From Deltaproteobacteria bacterium (GTDB lineage: Bacteria; Myxococcota_A; Polyangia; Polyangiales; Ga0077539), in contig CANMAT010000198.1 in assembly GCA_947494865.1 (NCBI GenBank), positions 1 through 6,816 of the forward strand: DNA of 6,816 bases. Reading direction: 5' to 3'. Of this stretch, positions 1 to 5,233 are shown in pieces. The notes below the pieces were generated by a model that was not told the origin of the DNA, did no database searches, and was given only the letters and a program-made list of their open reading frames with translations. The number at the start of each line of letters is the position of its first letter. The stretch's first letter is position 1. The position numbers and the translations under genes were made by a program.

Positions 1-640
1 AGAGCCGCTCGCGCGCGCTCACCGACTGACCCTGGTAGTCGACCACCGCGCGGAGCGTGGCCATGAAGGCCGTTCGCGCCGCGGGGTCGACGAGGGAGGC
101 GTACGAGCGAAACATCTCGACGGTGGCGGGCGTCGGGGGCGCGCCGACGCGCGTCATGAGTCCGCCGATGGCCTCGCCGAGGCGCCGCAGGGAGGGGCGA
201 CACCCGAGCGGGAGGGCGAGCTCGGCGCCGGGCACGCTCAGCGCGCGCAGCACGTGGTTCACCTCGACGCCGAGGCCGCCGCTGCCCACGAGCACGAGGC
301 GATCGCAGCGCTCGGGGAACTGATACGCGAGCTGCATCGCGACGCCGCCGCCGTAGGACTGCCCCACGATGGTGGCGCGGTCGTGGCCGAGCGCGAGCAT
401 GAGGTCGCGCACCATGCACGCGAGGGCGCCGGGCGAGTAGTCGGTGCGCGGCTTGGCCGACTCGCCCTGGCCGAGGAAATCGGGCGCGACCACGGTGAAG
501 CTGCGGGCGAGCGCGGGCATCACGTGGCGCCACGTGCGCGAGCTGCCCACCATGCCGTGGAGCAGCATGAGCACCGGCCCGCTGCCCATGGTGCGATAGG
601 CGACGTCGAAGCCGTGGAGCGTGACGTGCTGCGCGCGCAT
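1..640 (-). CDS. α/β-hydrolase fold protein, C-terminus cut by window edge
   Basis: Probable hydrolase of the α/β-hydrolase superfamily, cytoplasmic (no signal peptide seen); substrate unknown. The frame runs without a stop from the ATG at 638-640 to the left edge, giving 213 residues. Visible motifs: oxyanion-loop HGMVGSSRTW at residues 28-37, the strand-4 turn PDFLGQGES at 53-61, and the nucleophile elbow GQSYGGG at 93-99 with Ser95 as predicted nucleophile. A helical cap-like stretch follows from about residue 120. The acid and histidine of the triad are not in view, as expected since both lie in the missing C-terminal part. The elbow is SYGG rather than the SMGG I associate with meta-cleavage-product hydrolases such as HsaD or BphD, so I do not call it one. 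It lies 56 bases downstream of the other hydrolase gene on the same strand, so the two are probably one operon. No strong ribosome-binding site precedes the ATG, but the homologous-looking part begins right after it. Confidence 0.88.
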   Translation of the reverse strand, partial: MRAQHVTLHGFDVAYRTMGSGPVLMLLHGMVGSSRTWRHVMPALARSFTVVAPDFLGQGESAKPRTDYSPGALACMVRDLMLALGHDRATIVGQSYGGGVAMQLAYQFPERCDRLVLVGSGGLGVEVNHVLRALSVPGAELALPLGCRPSLRRLGEAIGGLMTRVGAPPTPATVEMFRSYASLVDPAARTAFMATLRAVVDYQGQSVSARERL

Positions 641-696
641 CGCGCCCGATGATATCCCGTCGGCCTCGGGGCCACCGCGTGAAAGCGCGCGCACGG

Positions 697-1590
697 TCAG
701 CGCCGGACCGCGTCGGCGCCGGGGCCCACGACCCGGTCGATGAAGCCCACGACGGCGCCCGAGAACGCGTCGTTCTTGTCGCCGGCCACCATGTGACCCG
801 CGGCGGCGAGGTCGACGTACTCGGCGTGGGGCACCGCCGCGAGGAACTCTCGGGCGCCCTCCTCGCTCACCACGTCGCTCATGCGCCCGCGCACGAGGAG
901 GAGCGGGACGCGGATGTTGCGCGACAGCGCGAGGCGCTCGCGCACGATGCGCTGCGCGACGACGGGGTCGAAGCGCGCGGGGTTCCACGTTTCGAGGAGG
1001 CGCGGGTCCCAGTGCCAGCGGTAGCGCCCGACGGCGCCCGCGTGGAGGTTCTTCTCGAGGCCGCGCGCGTCGGCGGGGCGCGCGCGGTGGGGCATGTAGC
1101 TCGCGACGAACTCTGCCACCTCGTCGAGGTCGGCGAAGCCGTCGGGCCGCGCCGCCATGAACTGAATGATGCGCTGCACGCCCGGGATCTCGAGCCGCGG
1201 CGTCACGTCGACGAGCACGATGGCGCGCGCCACCGGCGACGGCGCGGCGCCCTCTACGAGGATCGCGCAGATGCCCCCGAGGGACGCGCCCACCAGGACG
1301 GGCGGCGCCTCGAGCTGCGCGATCACCTCGGCGAGGTCGCCCGCGAAGCCGTCGACGCTGTAGTCGCCCGACGGGTGCCAGTCGCTCTCGCCGTGGCCGC
1401 GGTGGTCCATCGCGATGGGGCGGTAGCCCGCCGCGGCGAGCGAGCGCGCGGCGCCCGCCCACGCGTGGCGCGTCTGCCCGCCGCCGTGGAGCAGCACCAC
1501 CGGCTGCGCGCCGGGGTCGCCCGACTCGTCGGCGACGACGCTGCGGCCCGAGGCCAACGTGAACACCCGACGCCGCGGCGTGTGAGACAT
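697..1590 (-). CDS. α/β-hydrolase, complete (297 aa)
   Basis: Cytoplasmic serine hydrolase of the α/β-hydrolase (MhpC-like) superfamily; substrate not deducible. All catalytic elements are visible: oxyanion loop HGGGQTRHAW at residues 35-44, MDHRGHGESDW at 61-71, nucleophile elbow GASLGG with Ser103, a candidate acid at Asp239 in RGRMSD, and His266 in AAAGHMVAG. A cap domain of roughly 100 residues sits between about 130 and 225. The length is normal for the family. The frame stays open upstream to an ATG at 1729-1731, but I chose the ATG at 1588-1590: the 47 extra residues are Arg-rich and featureless, they would overlap the divergent GMC start, and a good promoter (TTGACA at 1620-1625) lies inside that stretch. 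There is no Shine-Dalgarno at normal spacing, and the predicted transcript start falls at the ATG, so the mRNA may be leaderless. It is probably the first gene of an operon with the hydrolase at 1-640 and probably repressed through the site at 1590-1603. Confidence 0.9.
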   Translation of the reverse strand: MSHTPRRRVFTLASGRSVVADESGDPGAQPVVLLHGGGQTRHAWAGAARSLAAAGYRPIAMDHRGHGESDWHPSGDYSVDGFAGDLAEVIAQLEAPPVLVGASLGGICAILVEGAAPSPVARAIVLVDVTPRLEIPGVQRIIQFMAARPDGFADLDEVAEFVASYMPHRARPADARGLEKNLHAGAVGRYRWHWDPRLLETWNPARFDPVVAQRIVRERLALSRNIRVPLLLVRGRMSDVVSEEGAREFLAAVPHAEYVDLAAAGHMVAGDKNDAFSGAVVGFIDRVVGPGADAVRR

Positions 1591-1603
1591 AGAACGTGTT
1601 TCA
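1590..1603. promoter_or_regulatory. Putative TetR/KstR-like operator, imperfect palindrome
   Basis: The plus-strand sequence TAGAACGTGTTTCA fits T-NN-AAC-NN-GTT-NN-A, the consensus I recall for KstR, the TetR-family repressor of steroid catabolism. It shares the core with the perfect palindrome at 5135-5148 and differs at three of 14 positions (8, 12 and 13). It lies between the divergent hydrolase and GMC genes and covers the predicted -10 hexamer of the hydrolase promoter, ending on the first base of the hydrolase ATG. A bound repressor would block that promoter. The core also resembles PsrA-type sites of fatty-acid regulators, so the identity of the regulator is open. Confidence 0.5.
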
Positions 1604-1625
1604 CTCTCGCGCTGCGATGTGTCAA
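1598..1625 (-). promoter_or_regulatory. Predicted σ70-type promoter of the hydrolase operon
   Basis: Reading the minus strand, a perfect -35 TTGACA (1625-1620) is followed after 16 bases by TGAAAC (1603-1598), a weak -10 matching TATAAT at three of six positions. The predicted start point about seven bases later lies at or next to the A of the hydrolase ATG at 1590, implying a leaderless transcript. The -10 forms one half of the operator at 1590-1603. The arrangement copies that of the FAD-dehydrogenase promoter at 5143-5171. The -35 is convincing; the -10 alone would not be. Confidence 0.5.
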
Positions 1626-1690
1626 GAACGCGAGGTGCGCGTCGCCGTGGGTGCGGCGCGATCTCGCTCGCGACGGCATCGGGGAGTCTG

Positions 1691-1696
1691 TATGCT
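1691..1696 (+). promoter_or_regulatory. Possible -10 element of the GMC gene
   Basis: TATGCT matches TATAAT at four of six positions and lies 33 bases before the GMC start codon, which would give a leader of about 27 bases containing the ribosome-binding site. The same TATGCTG occurs before the molybdopterin gene at 5219-5225, also in an otherwise GC-rich intergenic stretch. I see no matching -35 at 16-18 bases upstream, so support is limited to the recurrence and position. Confidence 0.35.
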
Positions 1697-1719
1697 GACC
1701 CGCCGTTGACCCTCACCGT

Positions 1720-1725
1720 GGAAGG
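1720..1725 (+). promoter_or_regulatory. Ribosome-binding site that sets the GMC start
   Basis: GGAAGG lies four bases before the ATG at 1730-1732. This selects MSSVKTEAFDYIVVGAGSSG as the N-terminus, which places the FAD-binding motif 15 residues in as is usual for the GMC family. An upstream in-frame ATG at 1619 would add 37 unconserved-looking residues. Confidence 0.7.
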
Positions 1726-1729
1726 CGCC

Positions 1730-3352
1730 ATGAGCTCTGTGAAGACCGAAGCGTTCGATTACATCGTCGTGGGCGCGGGCTCGTCGGGGGCCGTCATCGC
1801 GGGGCGCCTCTCGGAGGATCCCGACTGTCGCGTGCTCCTCGTCGAGGCGGGCGCCACGGACCGCACGCGGCTGTGCACGGTGCCCGGGATGGTGTCGATC
1901 ATCCACACGACGCCGCAGGTGAAGAAGCGCTTCGACTGGGGCTACTACACGGCGCCGCAGAGCGCGGGGGCCGAGCGCAAGATGCCGTACGTGCGCGGCC
2001 GCGTGATGGGTGGGTCGAGCGCCATCAACGGCATGGTGTACGTGCGCGGCAACCGCGCGAACTTCGACGCGTGGCTCGCCGAAGGGTGCGAGGGCTGGGG
2101 CTACGCCGACGCCCTGCGCTGCTTCAAGCGCCTCGAGGCCTGGGAGGGCGGCGAGAGCGAGTACCGCGGGGGGGCCGGGCCCGTGAAGGCGCAGGCCTCG
2201 AAAGACCTCGTGCCCGCCACGCAGGAGCTCATTGAGGCCATCGCCGAGTCGTTCAAGGTGCCCGTGAACGACGACTACAACGGCGCCTCGCAGGAGGGCG
2301 TAGGGCCCTGCCAGATGAACGCCGTGGGCGGCCGCAGGTACAGCGCCTCGGAGGCCTACGTCGAGCCCGCGCGCAAGCGCAAGAACCTCACGGTTCAACT
2401 CGGCGCCGTGGTGGCGCGCGTGGTGCTCGAGGGCCGGCGCGCTGTCGGCGTCGAGCTCATCGACGGGGGGCAGCGGCGCGTGGTGCGCGCGGCCCGCGAG
2501 GTGATTCTCGCGGCGGGCGTTGTTGGAACGCCGCAGATCCTCATGCTCTCGGGCATCGGGCCCGCCGACGAGCTCCGCGCGGTGGGCGTCGACGCCGTGG
2601 CCGACCTGCCCGTGGGCAAGAACATGCACGACCACCTCTTCGTGCCGATGACCTTCCTCGCGCCGGGGGCCATTCACCGCGGCACGCCCGCGCACTTCTT
2701 CGGCGGCATGATCGCCGAGGCCTTCAAGGGCAACACGTGGTTCTCGCGCACGGTCTTCGACGCGCTCGCGTTCGTGCCTACGGGGCGCCCGACGGGGGGC
2801 GTGCCCGACATGCAGATTCACTGTCTCCCGTGGTCGTACCCGTCGCCCAACCAGGATCGCCCGGTGCGCCCCGAGGTCGACCTCCGGCCGGCCCTCACCA
2901 TCATGCCCACGCTCATCTACCCCAAGAGCCGCGGCGTGGTGCGCCTCGCCTCGAGCGACGCCACCGCGGCGCCCTTCATCGACCCGGGCTTCTTGAACGA
3001 GCCCGACGACGCGCGGCTGCTGCTCGAGGGCATCAAGCGCGTGCGCGAGATGATGGCCGGCGCGCGCATGGCGAAGGTGACCACGGGCGAGCTCCACCCG
3101 GGGCCCGCGTTCGCCTCCGACGCGGCCATGGCGGCCGAGCTGCCCACGCGCATTCACACGGTGTATCACCCCGTGGGCACGTGCCGCATGGGCACCGACG
3201 CGCGCTCCGTGGTCGACCCCGCGCTGCGCGTGCGGGGCATCGACGGCCTGCGCGTGGCCGACGCGTCGATCATGCCGTCGATCACCGGTGGCAACACCAA
3301 CGTGCCCTGCATGATGATCGGCGAGCGCGCCGTCGAGCTGCTGCGCGCCTGA
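1730..3352 (+). CDS. GMC-family FAD-dependent oxidoreductase (choline/alcohol dehydrogenase type, 540 aa)
   Basis: Flavoenzyme of the glucose-methanol-choline family, expected to oxidise an alcohol to an aldehyde or ketone, with electrons passing from FAD to an unknown acceptor. Seen in the sequence: N-terminal βαβ FAD motif VVGAGSSGAV at residues 13-22, with Glu39 positioned to bind the adenosine ribose; family signature 1 around 89-107 (RGRVMGGSSAINGMVYVRG); family signature 2 around 264-277 (VVGTPQILMLSGIG); and the C-terminal motif HPVGTCRMG with catalytic base candidate His480, plus Asn522 in GGNTN, the usual His/Asn pair. Length is typical of bacterial BetA-like members. There is no signal peptide or Tat motif, so it is cytoplasmic. 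It is divergent from the hydrolase operon across 139 bases and converges with the KstD-like gene. The family signatures do not fix the substrate; BetA itself is unlikely because no betaine genes are nearby. A steroid or terpenoid alcohol is possible from context only. Confidence 0.95.
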   Translation: MSSVKTEAFDYIVVGAGSSGAVIAGRLSEDPDCRVLLVEAGATDRTRLCTVPGMVSIIHTTPQVKKRFDWGYYTAPQSAGAERKMPYVRGRVMGGSSAINGMVYVRGNRANFDAWLAEGCEGWGYADALRCFKRLEAWEGGESEYRGGAGPVKAQASKDLVPATQELIEAIAESFKVPVNDDYNGASQEGVGPCQMNAVGGRRYSASEAYVEPARKRKNLTVQLGAVVARVVLEGRRAVGVELIDGGQRRVVRAAREVILAAGVVGTPQILMLSGIGPADELRAVGVDAVADLPVGKNMHDHLFVPMTFLAPGAIHRGTPAHFFGGMIAEAFKGNTWFSRTVFDALAFVPTGRPTGGVPDMQIHCLPWSYPSPNQDRPVRPEVDLRPALTIMPTLIYPKSRGVVRLASSDATAAPFIDPGFLNEPDDARLLLEGIKRVREMMAGARMAKVTTGELHPGPAFASDAAMAAELPTRIHTVYHPVGTCRMGTDARSVVDPALRVRGIDGLRVADASIMPSITGGNTNVPCMMIGERAVELLRA

Positions 3353-3361
3353 GGGTGCGGG

Positions 3362-5068
3362 CTACGAGGCGGCGGGCTCGGCGGCCGCCGCCTCGGCGCT
3401 CAGCATGCCGAAGCACATCGCGGGGCCGATGGTGCCGCCCGCGCCGGGGTAGGTGCGCGCCATGATCGACGCGCTGGTGTTGCCCGCGGCGTAGAGGCCC
3501 GCGATCGCGGAGCCGTCGTCGCGGAGCACGCGGCCCTGCGTGTCGGTGACGAGGCCGCCCTTGGTGCCGAGGTCGCCGGGGTACAGCGGAATGGCGTAGA
3601 ACGGGGCGGACTCGAGGGGCCCCATGCAGGGGTTGGGGCGCACGCGGTCGTCGCCGTAGTAGCGATCGGAGGCGCTCTCGCCGCGGCCGAAGTCGTCGTC
3701 TTTGCCTCGGCGCGCCATCTCGTTGTAGCGCGCGATGGTGGCCGCGAGGGCGTCGGCGGGCACGTTGATCTTCGCGGCGAGCTCGGCCACCGTGGCGGCC
3801 CGGCGGAGAAACTGCGTGCGGAGCTTGCGACCGAGCGCCGCGTCGGAGATGACCTTGCCGGGGCCGATGGGGCCGGCGATGTAGTTTCGCCGGTAGCGCG
3901 CGTCGAAGACCATCCAGCCGGGTACGGTGTTCTGGGTCTTCTTCTGGTCTTCGTACATGGCTACCACGACGTCGACGTAGGGGGCTGCCTCGTTGGTGAA
4001 GCGCTGCCCGTTGCCGTTGATGAAGATGCCATGGGGGAGGCTCTTCTCGACGACGAGGACCCAGCCGCTCTTGGCGCCGGGGTACTGCGTGGTGGGCGTC
4101 CACCAGGCCTCGTCCATGAGGGCGGTCTTCGCGCCGAGCGTCATGCCGACCTGGATGCCGTCGCCGGTGTTGTGCTCGTTGCCGGCCGTCCACTCGGTGG
4201 ACGACGGCTGCTTGCCGAAGCGCTTGCGGAGCTCGTCGTTGCGTTCGAAGCCGCCCGCGGCGAGCAGCACGCCGCGCCGCGCCTCGACGCGCACGGGCTT
4301 GCCCTCGCGCTCGACGACCGCGCCCACGACGCGCCCGCCCTCGACGATGAGCTCGCGCATGGGCGCCGAGAGCCAGAGCGGCACGTTGCGGTCTTTGAGC
4401 GACATGCGGAGGCGGGCGATGAGCGCGTTGCCGTTGGTGAGGTACGGGTCGCGCCCCCGGGTGCGGGCCCGGCGTGGCGCGCGCAGGAGGTACAAGAAAA
4501 AGAACCACGCCATGGTGAGCAGCGCGCGGAAGTCGAGCATCACCATGCGCTTCGCGACGCGCGCGGTGATCATGAACTTGCCGAGGATGAGCGCGCTGAT
4601 CGCGGGCCTCCGCAGGGTGGCGAAGTCGTCGCCGAGGAGGGCGCCGTCGAAGGGCACGGGCTCCATGGAGCGGCCCCCGGGCTTGCCGCCGGGCGCCTCG
4701 GGGTAATAGTCGGTGTAGAGGTCGAGGGATTCGAAGACGAGGTGCGTCTTCGCCGCGAGCCAGTCGACCATGCGCAGCGACGCGTCGCGGTACGCCGTGA
4801 GGTGCGCGTCGGAGGCCTCGCCCTTGGTGATCGCGCGGAGGTAGGTGAGCACCTCCTCGTCGGAGTCGGCGATGCCGGCCCGCTTCATGTGCGGGTTGTT
4901 GCCCACCCAGCACACGCCGCCGCTCATGGCCGACGAGCCGCCGTACGCGTCAGACTTCTCGATCACCAGCGCCGAGAGGCCGAGGTCGTGCGCGCGCGCG
5001 GCGCCGCACAGGGCGGCGGCGCCCGAGCCGACGACGAGGAAGTCCACCGAGTGATCCCACTGCGTCAT
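3362..5068 (-). CDS. FAD-dependent dehydrogenase resembling 3-ketosteroid Δ1-dehydrogenase (568 aa)
   Basis: Member of the fumarate reductase/KstD flavoprotein superfamily. KstD enzymes remove the C1/C2 hydrogens of 3-ketosteroids. Seen: N-terminal FAD motif VVGSGAAAL (residues 12-20) with Glu37 as ribose ligand; YGGSSAMSGGVCWVGNNP (42-59), typical of KstD relatives; DYYPEAPGG (120-128); GQRFTNEAAPYVDV (354-367); and the C-terminal block FYAIPLYPGDLGTKGG (490-505), GLYAAGNTSA (524-533), TYPGAGGTIG (539-548). Rhodococcus KstD1 uses Tyr119, Tyr318, Tyr487 and Gly491; by motif position I equate these with Tyr121 or Tyr122, Tyr364, Tyr540 and Gly544, an inference without an alignment. A hydrophobic run at 182-195 precedes an Arg-rich stretch; it is probably not a true membrane anchor. 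Length suits KstD. GAAAGG at 5074-5079 supports the start. A promoter with a palindromic operator lies upstream. It could instead be a Δ4-type ketosteroid dehydrogenase or another ene-forming flavoenzyme. Confidence 0.85.
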   Translation of the reverse strand: MTQWDHSVDFLVVGSGAAALCGAARAHDLGLSALVIEKSDAYGGSSAMSGGVCWVGNNPHMKRAGIADSDEEVLTYLRAITKGEASDAHLTAYRDASLRMVDWLAAKTHLVFESLDLYTDYYPEAPGGKPGGRSMEPVPFDGALLGDDFATLRRPAISALILGKFMITARVAKRMVMLDFRALLTMAWFFFLYLLRAPRRARTRGRDPYLTNGNALIARLRMSLKDRNVPLWLSAPMRELIVEGGRVVGAVVEREGKPVRVEARRGVLLAAGGFERNDELRKRFGKQPSSTEWTAGNEHNTGDGIQVGMTLGAKTALMDEAWWTPTTQYPGAKSGWVLVVEKSLPHGIFINGNGQRFTNEAAPYVDVVVAMYEDQKKTQNTVPGWMVFDARYRRNYIAGPIGPGKVISDAALGRKLRTQFLRRAATVAELAAKINVPADALAATIARYNEMARRGKDDDFGRGESASDRYYGDDRVRPNPCMGPLESAPFYAIPLYPGDLGTKGGLVTDTQGRVLRDDGSAIAGLYAAGNTSASIMARTYPGAGGTIGPAMCFGMLSAEAAAAEPAAS

Positions 5069-5073
5069 GCGTG

Positions 5074-5079
5074 CCTTTC
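5074..5079 (-). promoter_or_regulatory. Ribosome-binding site of the KstD-like gene
   Basis: On the minus strand GAAAGG lies five bases before the ATG at 5066-5068. It confirms the start MTQWDHSVDFLVVGSG, which places the FAD motif about 12 residues in. Confidence 0.6.
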
Positions 5080-5134
5080 GCGCCCGCTCGGGCCCCGATC
5101 GACGGGCCGCGACCTCGTCGGGGGCCGAGCGCGT

Positions 5135-5148
5135 TAGAACGCGTTCTA
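5135..5148. promoter_or_regulatory. Putative TetR/KstR-like operator, perfect 14-base palindrome
   Basis: TAGAACGCGTTCTA is an exact inverted repeat and fits T-NN-AAC-NN-GTT-NN-A, the KstR consensus as I recall it. It stands in the 165-base divergent region between the KstD-like and molybdopterin genes, 66 bases upstream of the former and 85 upstream of the latter. On the minus strand its first six bases are the predicted -10 hexamer, so a bound repressor would exclude RNA polymerase. It is not a mycobacterial SOS box, because the GAAC and GTTC halves are two rather than four bases apart. The regulator gene is not in the window. Confidence 0.65.
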
Positions 5149-5171
5149 TTTCGTGTGGCCGCGCGCGTCAA
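5143..5171 (-). promoter_or_regulatory. Predicted σ70-type promoter of the KstD-like gene
   Basis: On the minus strand TTGACG (5171-5166, five of six consensus bases) is followed by exactly 17 bases and TAGAAC (5148-5143, four of six). The transcript would start near 5136 and have a leader of about 68 bases carrying the ribosome-binding site at 5074-5079. The -10 is the upstream half of the palindrome at 5135-5148, a classic repressor-over-promoter layout. Confidence 0.6.
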
Positions 5172-5218
5172 TCACCGATGACACCCGGCCGCCGATGTGG
5201 CGCGGCGGGGAAGTGACG

Positions 5219-5224
5219 TATGCT
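5219..5224 (+). promoter_or_regulatory. Possible -10 element of the molybdopterin gene
   Basis: TATGCT, identical to the element before the GMC gene, ends nine bases before the ATG at 5234. A start point seven or eight bases downstream would leave a leader of only two or three bases, in keeping with the absence of a purine-rich ribosome-binding site (the bases just before the ATG are C-rich). No convincing -35 was found, so this is a weak call. Confidence 0.35.
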
Positions 5225-5233
5225 GCGCCCCCT

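Noticed and set aside
649..1698. Open frame of 349 codons on the plus strand opposite the second hydrolase
   Set aside because: Low-complexity Arg/Ala/His translation, overlapping a gene with an intact Ser-Asp-His triad on the other strand.
1591..1731. 47-residue N-terminal extension of the hydrolase at 697-1590
   Set aside because: Arg-rich, not hydrophobic enough for a signal peptide, crosses the predicted promoter and overlaps the start of the divergent GMC gene.
2168..2174. Run of seven G in the GMC gene as a possible frameshift or slippage site
   Set aside because: The reading frame continues through it with family motifs on both sides, so there is no sign of a frameshift.
1622..3169. 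Open frame of 515 codons on the minus strand opposite the GMC gene
   Set aside because: His/Arg/Ala-rich translation without any family motif; it is the antisense shadow of a high-GC gene whose plus-strand frame has complete GMC signatures.
3366..3394. Inverted repeat GAGGCGGC / GCCGCCTC with a 13-base loop near the convergent gene ends, as a terminator
   Set aside because: It lies inside the KstD-like coding sequence in an Ala-rich tail, has no following T-run on either strand, and such GC repeats are expected by composition.
3282..4913. Open frame of 543 codons on the minus strand overlapping the KstD-like gene
   Set aside because: Another frame of the same strand with Arg/His-rich low-complexity translation; the overlapping 3362-5068 frame carries all flavoprotein motifs and a ribosome-binding site.
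5135..5148. SOS/LexA box
   Set aside because: Actinobacterial boxes have GAAC-N4-GTTC; here the spacing is two bases, and the genes are metabolic.
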